Positions 6,244 to 9,121 of a stretch of 9,121 nucleotides of DNA are shown piece by piece. The notes under the pieces are model-generated. The model saw only the letters and a list, made by a program, of their open reading frames with translations. It was not told where the DNA came from and did not search any database. The stretch spans positions 2,223 to 11,343 of the forward strand of contig DFKL01000028.1 of assembly GCA_002373535.1 (NCBI GenBank). The letters run 5' to 3'. The DNA comes from Prevotellaceae bacterium UBA3646. GTDB taxonomy: Bacteria > Bacteroidota > Bacteroidia > Bacteroidales > Bacteroidaceae. Made by a program: the position numbers and the translations under genes. Within the stretch, counting starts at the first letter, position 1. Each line of letters begins with the position of its first letter.

Positions 6244-9120
6244 TTGAGAACAAAGACCCTGCTCCTGATAGCTCTGACCTGTACCGTAGCGGTTATGGTT
6301 ACGGCATCCGTTCCCCTTGAACGCCTTGTAGGGACCGTGGCAGACACAGCCATGGCATCGGACAGTGTGGAGGTCACGGACACCACACCCACGCAGCCGG
6401 CCGGTCCTGACGACGCACGCGATACGGCACACGTGGGCGCACGGCAGGAACAGCCAGTGGACAGCACCAAGGGGTATACGATATATGCCGACACGTCACT
6501 TTGGAACAAGGACACGACAAACGTGGACACCATGCGCAAGAGCAAGAGCGCGCTGGACGATCCTGTTGAGTACACGGCACAGGATTCTATATGCTTCGAC
6601 TTTGACGGCAGCCGTGCCAATCTTTACGGCAACAGCCAGGTCAACTATCAGAACCTGCAGCTGACCGCGGACGAGATAGACATCTCGCTCGACTCAAGCC
6701 TGGTACATGCCTTCAGCCGTGTCGACAGCCTGGGCGAGGAGTTGTGCAAGCCGACTTTCAAACAAGGAAGCGACGAATATGAGCCAGACAAGATAAGCTA
6801 TAATTTCAAGAGCAAGAAAGCCTTTATCACGAACGTATATACCAAGCAGGGAGAGGGCTTCATGCAGACCTCCGAGAGCAAGCGGGACTCTACCGGTCTT
6901 CTGTATGCGCAGACAGGCAAGTATACCACTTGTGACGCCAAGGAGCCGCACTTCTACCTGAGGATGTCGAGGGCCAAGGTCCGACCAGGCAAGAATGTCG
7001 TGTTCGGCCCTGCATACCTCGTCGTTGAGGACGTTCCTATGCCGCTGGCCATACCCTATGGTTTCTTCCCGTTCAGGCACTCCTATCAGAGCGGTTTCAT
7101 CATGCCTACGTATGGCGAGGATACGAATCGCGGATTCTATATGCGCGAAGGCGGCTACTACTTTGCCATCAGCGACCACCTGGACCTGAAGCTGCTGGGC
7201 GAGGTATATACGAAAGGATCGTGGGGCATTTCAGCCACGATGAACTACAAGAAGCGTTACCGTTATTCGGGAACCCTGTTTGCCAGTTTCCAGAAGACCG
7301 TGTATGACGACAAGACCCAGCCGTCGGTCAATGACTTCAAGGTTACGTGGACGCACCGCAGCGACCCTAAGTCCAATCCTACGCAGAGCTTCTCGGCAAG
7401 CGTAAACTTCGCCACGACCAGCTACGAGCGCAACAACATGACCTCCAGGTACAATCCCGAGAGCTATACCCAGAGCACGCGCACGACGTCCATGAGCTAC
7501 AGCAAGACCTTCCCCAATATCGGACTAACCCTGAGCGCATCGTTCAACATGTCACAGAGCATGCGTGACAGCATCATATCGGTGACGTTGCCTACGCTTA
7601 ACATAACCCTGGCACGCATGTATCCGTTCAAGCGCAAGCGCAGCGTGGGCAAGGAGCGTTGGTACGAGAAGATAGCCTTCAGCTATACAGGCAATATCAC
7701 CAACAGTATTACGACCAAGGATTACAGGCTGTTCAAGAGCAACCTTATCAAGGACTGGCACAATGGCATGCGACATCAGATACCTATCAGTGCCAGCTTC
7801 CAGCTGTTCAAGTACCTGAACGTGACGACGAGCTTCAATTTCACCGATCGTATGTACATGAAGAAGGTCCGTCAGGACTGGGACCAGGACAGGCAGATGG
7901 TGGTGAGGGACACTACGATGGGCTTCTACAACGTGTACAACTACAACATGAACGTGTCGATGAACACCAAGCTGTACGGCTTCTACAAGCCAGCCAAGTG
8001 GTTTGGCGGCAAGAAGATCGAAGCTATACGTCACGTCTTCACGCCCAGCGTGTCGTTTTCCTACGCACCCGATTTCGGCAGCAGCAGCTATGGCTACTAC
8101 GGTTCCTACCAGAGGACAGACCGCGAGGGTAAGCCGGTGGGTGACCCGGTGAAGTACTCATACTATGCCGGCAGTGCATACGGTACACCCGGGCAAGGCA
8201 TGACAGGAAATGTCACGTTGGATGTGTCCAACAACCTGGAGATGAAGGTATATTCCAAGAGAGATTCGCTGGGTTACCGCAAGATCAGCCTTATTGACGA
8301 GTTGGGAGCATCACTGTCATACAACATGGCAGCCAAGACACGCCCGTGGAGTGACCTGAGTACGCGTCTGCGACTCAAACTCAGCAAGAGCTATACGTTC
8401 AGCATGAATGCCGTGTTTGCCACCTATGCCTACGAGTTTGACCAGAACGGCAACGTGCGCCTGAGTGACAAGACGGAGTGGAGCCAGGGACGCTTTGGCC
8501 GTTTCCAGGGCATGAGCCAGAATATCTCGTACACGTTCAACAACCAGACGTTCAAAAAGTTGCGAGACAGGATCCGCGGCATCAGGGACAAGGCCACAGG
8601 CAAGAAAGACGGAGAGTCCGAGGATGACTTTGACGAGGACGACGTGGATCCGGAGATGCAGAACCTGGATCCGGACCGCCGCAGGGCATCACGTAACAAG
8701 TCCAAGGGAGATACCAAACAGACGCTGGACGATGACGGGTATCTGAAATTCTCCATGCCGTGGAGCTTCACCGTGAGCTATGGCGTGATGATGCGCGAGA
8801 ATACTTCGGCAAAGATAAACCCGAAGACCATGCGCTATCCCTATGCGTTTACCCACACGCTCAACTTCAATGGAAACCTGCGTATATCCCAGGGGTGGAA
8901 CATAACTTTCTCCAGCGGCTACGACTTCAATTACCACAAGCTTAGCATGACCACGGCATCGTTGAGCCGCAACCTGCATTGCTTCAGCATGTCTTGCAAC
9001 ATGGTCCTGACCCCGTATCGCAGTTTCAATTTCATGTTCCAGGCCGACGCCTCGGCATTGCGTGACGTGCTGCGCTGGCGCAAGCAGAGCGGATACAGCA
9101 GTAATATAGAGTGGTATTAA
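6244..9120 (+). CDS. lptD: LptD-like LPS-assembly outer-membrane protein
   Basis: The 958-residue product fits the Bacteroidetes LptD family, which with LptE inserts lipopolysaccharide into the outer leaflet of the outer membrane. A signal-like N-terminus (MRTKTLLLIALTC..., residues 1-22) is followed by a Thr/Asp-rich spacer, an OstA/LptA-like jelly-roll region (about 110-230, with DFDGSRANLYGNSQVNYQNLQLTADEI-type strands), the family block YTTCD ... PHFYL ... VVFGPAYLVVEDVPMPLAIPYGFFPF (about 226-275), and then a long run of alternating aromatic beta strands forming the barrel to the end. Mature Cys residues are C117, C168, C230, C913 and C918. A charged loop lies at about 773-830. The start is TTG 6244: no in-frame ATG lies between it and the stop at 6220-6222, and the next ATG (6295) would remove the signal peptide. 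The gene is complete and has its own promoter. The family call is strong; the exact start is less certain. Confidence 0.9.
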   Translation: MRTKTLLLIALTCTVAVMVTASVPLERLVGTVADTAMASDSVEVTDTTPTQPAGPDDARDTAHVGARQEQPVDSTKGYTIYADTSLWNKDTTNVDTMRKSKSALDDPVEYTAQDSICFDFDGSRANLYGNSQVNYQNLQLTADEIDISLDSSLVHAFSRVDSLGEELCKPTFKQGSDEYEPDKISYNFKSKKAFITNVYTKQGEGFMQTSESKRDSTGLLYAQTGKYTTCDAKEPHFYLRMSRAKVRPGKNVVFGPAYLVVEDVPMPLAIPYGFFPFRHSYQSGFIMPTYGEDTNRGFYMREGGYYFAISDHLDLKLLGEVYTKGSWGISATMNYKKRYRYSGTLFASFQKTVYDDKTQPSVNDFKVTWTHRSDPKSNPTQSFSASVNFATTSYERNNMTSRYNPESYTQSTRTTSMSYSKTFPNIGLTLSASFNMSQSMRDSIISVTLPTLNITLARMYPFKRKRSVGKERWYEKIAFSYTGNITNSITTKDYRLFKSNLIKDWHNGMRHQIPISASFQLFKYLNVTTSFNFTDRMYMKKVRQDWDQDRQMVVRDTTMGFYNVYNYNMNVSMNTKLYGFYKPAKWFGGKKIEAIRHVFTPSVSFSYAPDFGSSSYGYYGSYQRTDREGKPVGDPVKYSYYAGSAYGTPGQGMTGNVTLDVSNNLEMKVYSKRDSLGYRKISLIDELGASLSYNMAAKTRPWSDLSTRLRLKLSKSYTFSMNAVFATYAYEFDQNGNVRLSDKTEWSQGRFGRFQGMSQNISYTFNNQTFKKLRDRIRGIRDKATGKKDGESEDDFDEDDVDPEMQNLDPDRRRASRNKSKGDTKQTLDDDGYLKFSMPWSFTVSYGVMMRENTSAKINPKTMRYPYAFTHTLNFNGNLRISQGWNITFSSGYDFNYHKLSMTTASLSRNLHCFSMSCNMVLTPYRSFNFMFQADASALRDVLRWRKQSGYSSNIEWY

Positions 9121-9121
9121 G

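Noticed and set aside
6244..6290. Lipoprotein signal in the LptD N-terminus (Cys at residue 13)
   Set aside because: The residues before the Cys (A-L-T) do not give a proper lipobox, as -1 should be Gly, Ala or Ser, and the hydrophobic core continues past the Cys.
6295..9120. ATG 6295 as the LptD start
   Set aside because: It would delete most of the export signal from an outer-membrane protein; TTG 6244 sits at a sensible distance from the promoter boxes.

Overview
The window reads as a chromosomal stretch of a fairly GC-rich member of the Bacteroidales, most likely Prevotellaceae. The evidence is the promoter type (TTG, about 19-20 nt, then TAnnTTTG), secreted proteins with a Y-x-L-x-G-x-[QR] ... 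G-[VI]-x-I-x-N-x-x-K C-terminal tail, a small MK(R/K)KY..P peptide gene, and a Bacteroidetes-type LptD. All six genes lie on the + strand. I see no tRNA, rRNA, CRISPR array, transposase or phage gene.

Positions 1-4883 form a secreted-protein region. The window opens inside a large multidomain protein (1-3096): the end of one LamG-like domain, a second LamG-like domain, a family 18 glycoside hydrolase domain with an intact D-x-x-D-x-D-x-E motif, a Pro/Glu-rich linker, two copies of an unassigned roughly 150-residue domain, and a sorting-type tail. After a strong intergenic hairpin comes a signal-peptide-bearing 498-residue secreted protein (3191-4687) with two separate 15-bp tandem repeat arrays and the same kind of tail. 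One nucleotide after its stop starts a 64-residue peptide gene (4689-4883). Positions 1 to about 3840 are very C-rich on the + strand and avoid G- and T-ending codons. This style stops inside the second gene, not at a gene border.

Positions 4884-6157 hold a consensus Bacteroidetes promoter followed by a two-gene unit: a Cys-type glutathione peroxidase (thiol peroxidase like E. coli BtuE) and a small HD-domain phosphohydrolase.

Positions 6158-9120 hold a cluster of TAnnTTTG boxes and a complete 958-residue LptD-like outer-membrane LPS-assembly protein that appears to start at TTG. The peroxidase, HD and lptD genes look like ordinary housekeeping content. The accessory part is the left-hand secreted region, which probably serves extracellular or cell-surface glycan binding and cleavage. 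I see no clear-cut new system. The best leads are the composition break inside the second gene, the in-frame pentapeptide arrays, the duplicated C-terminal domain of the GH18 protein, and the coupled small peptide.
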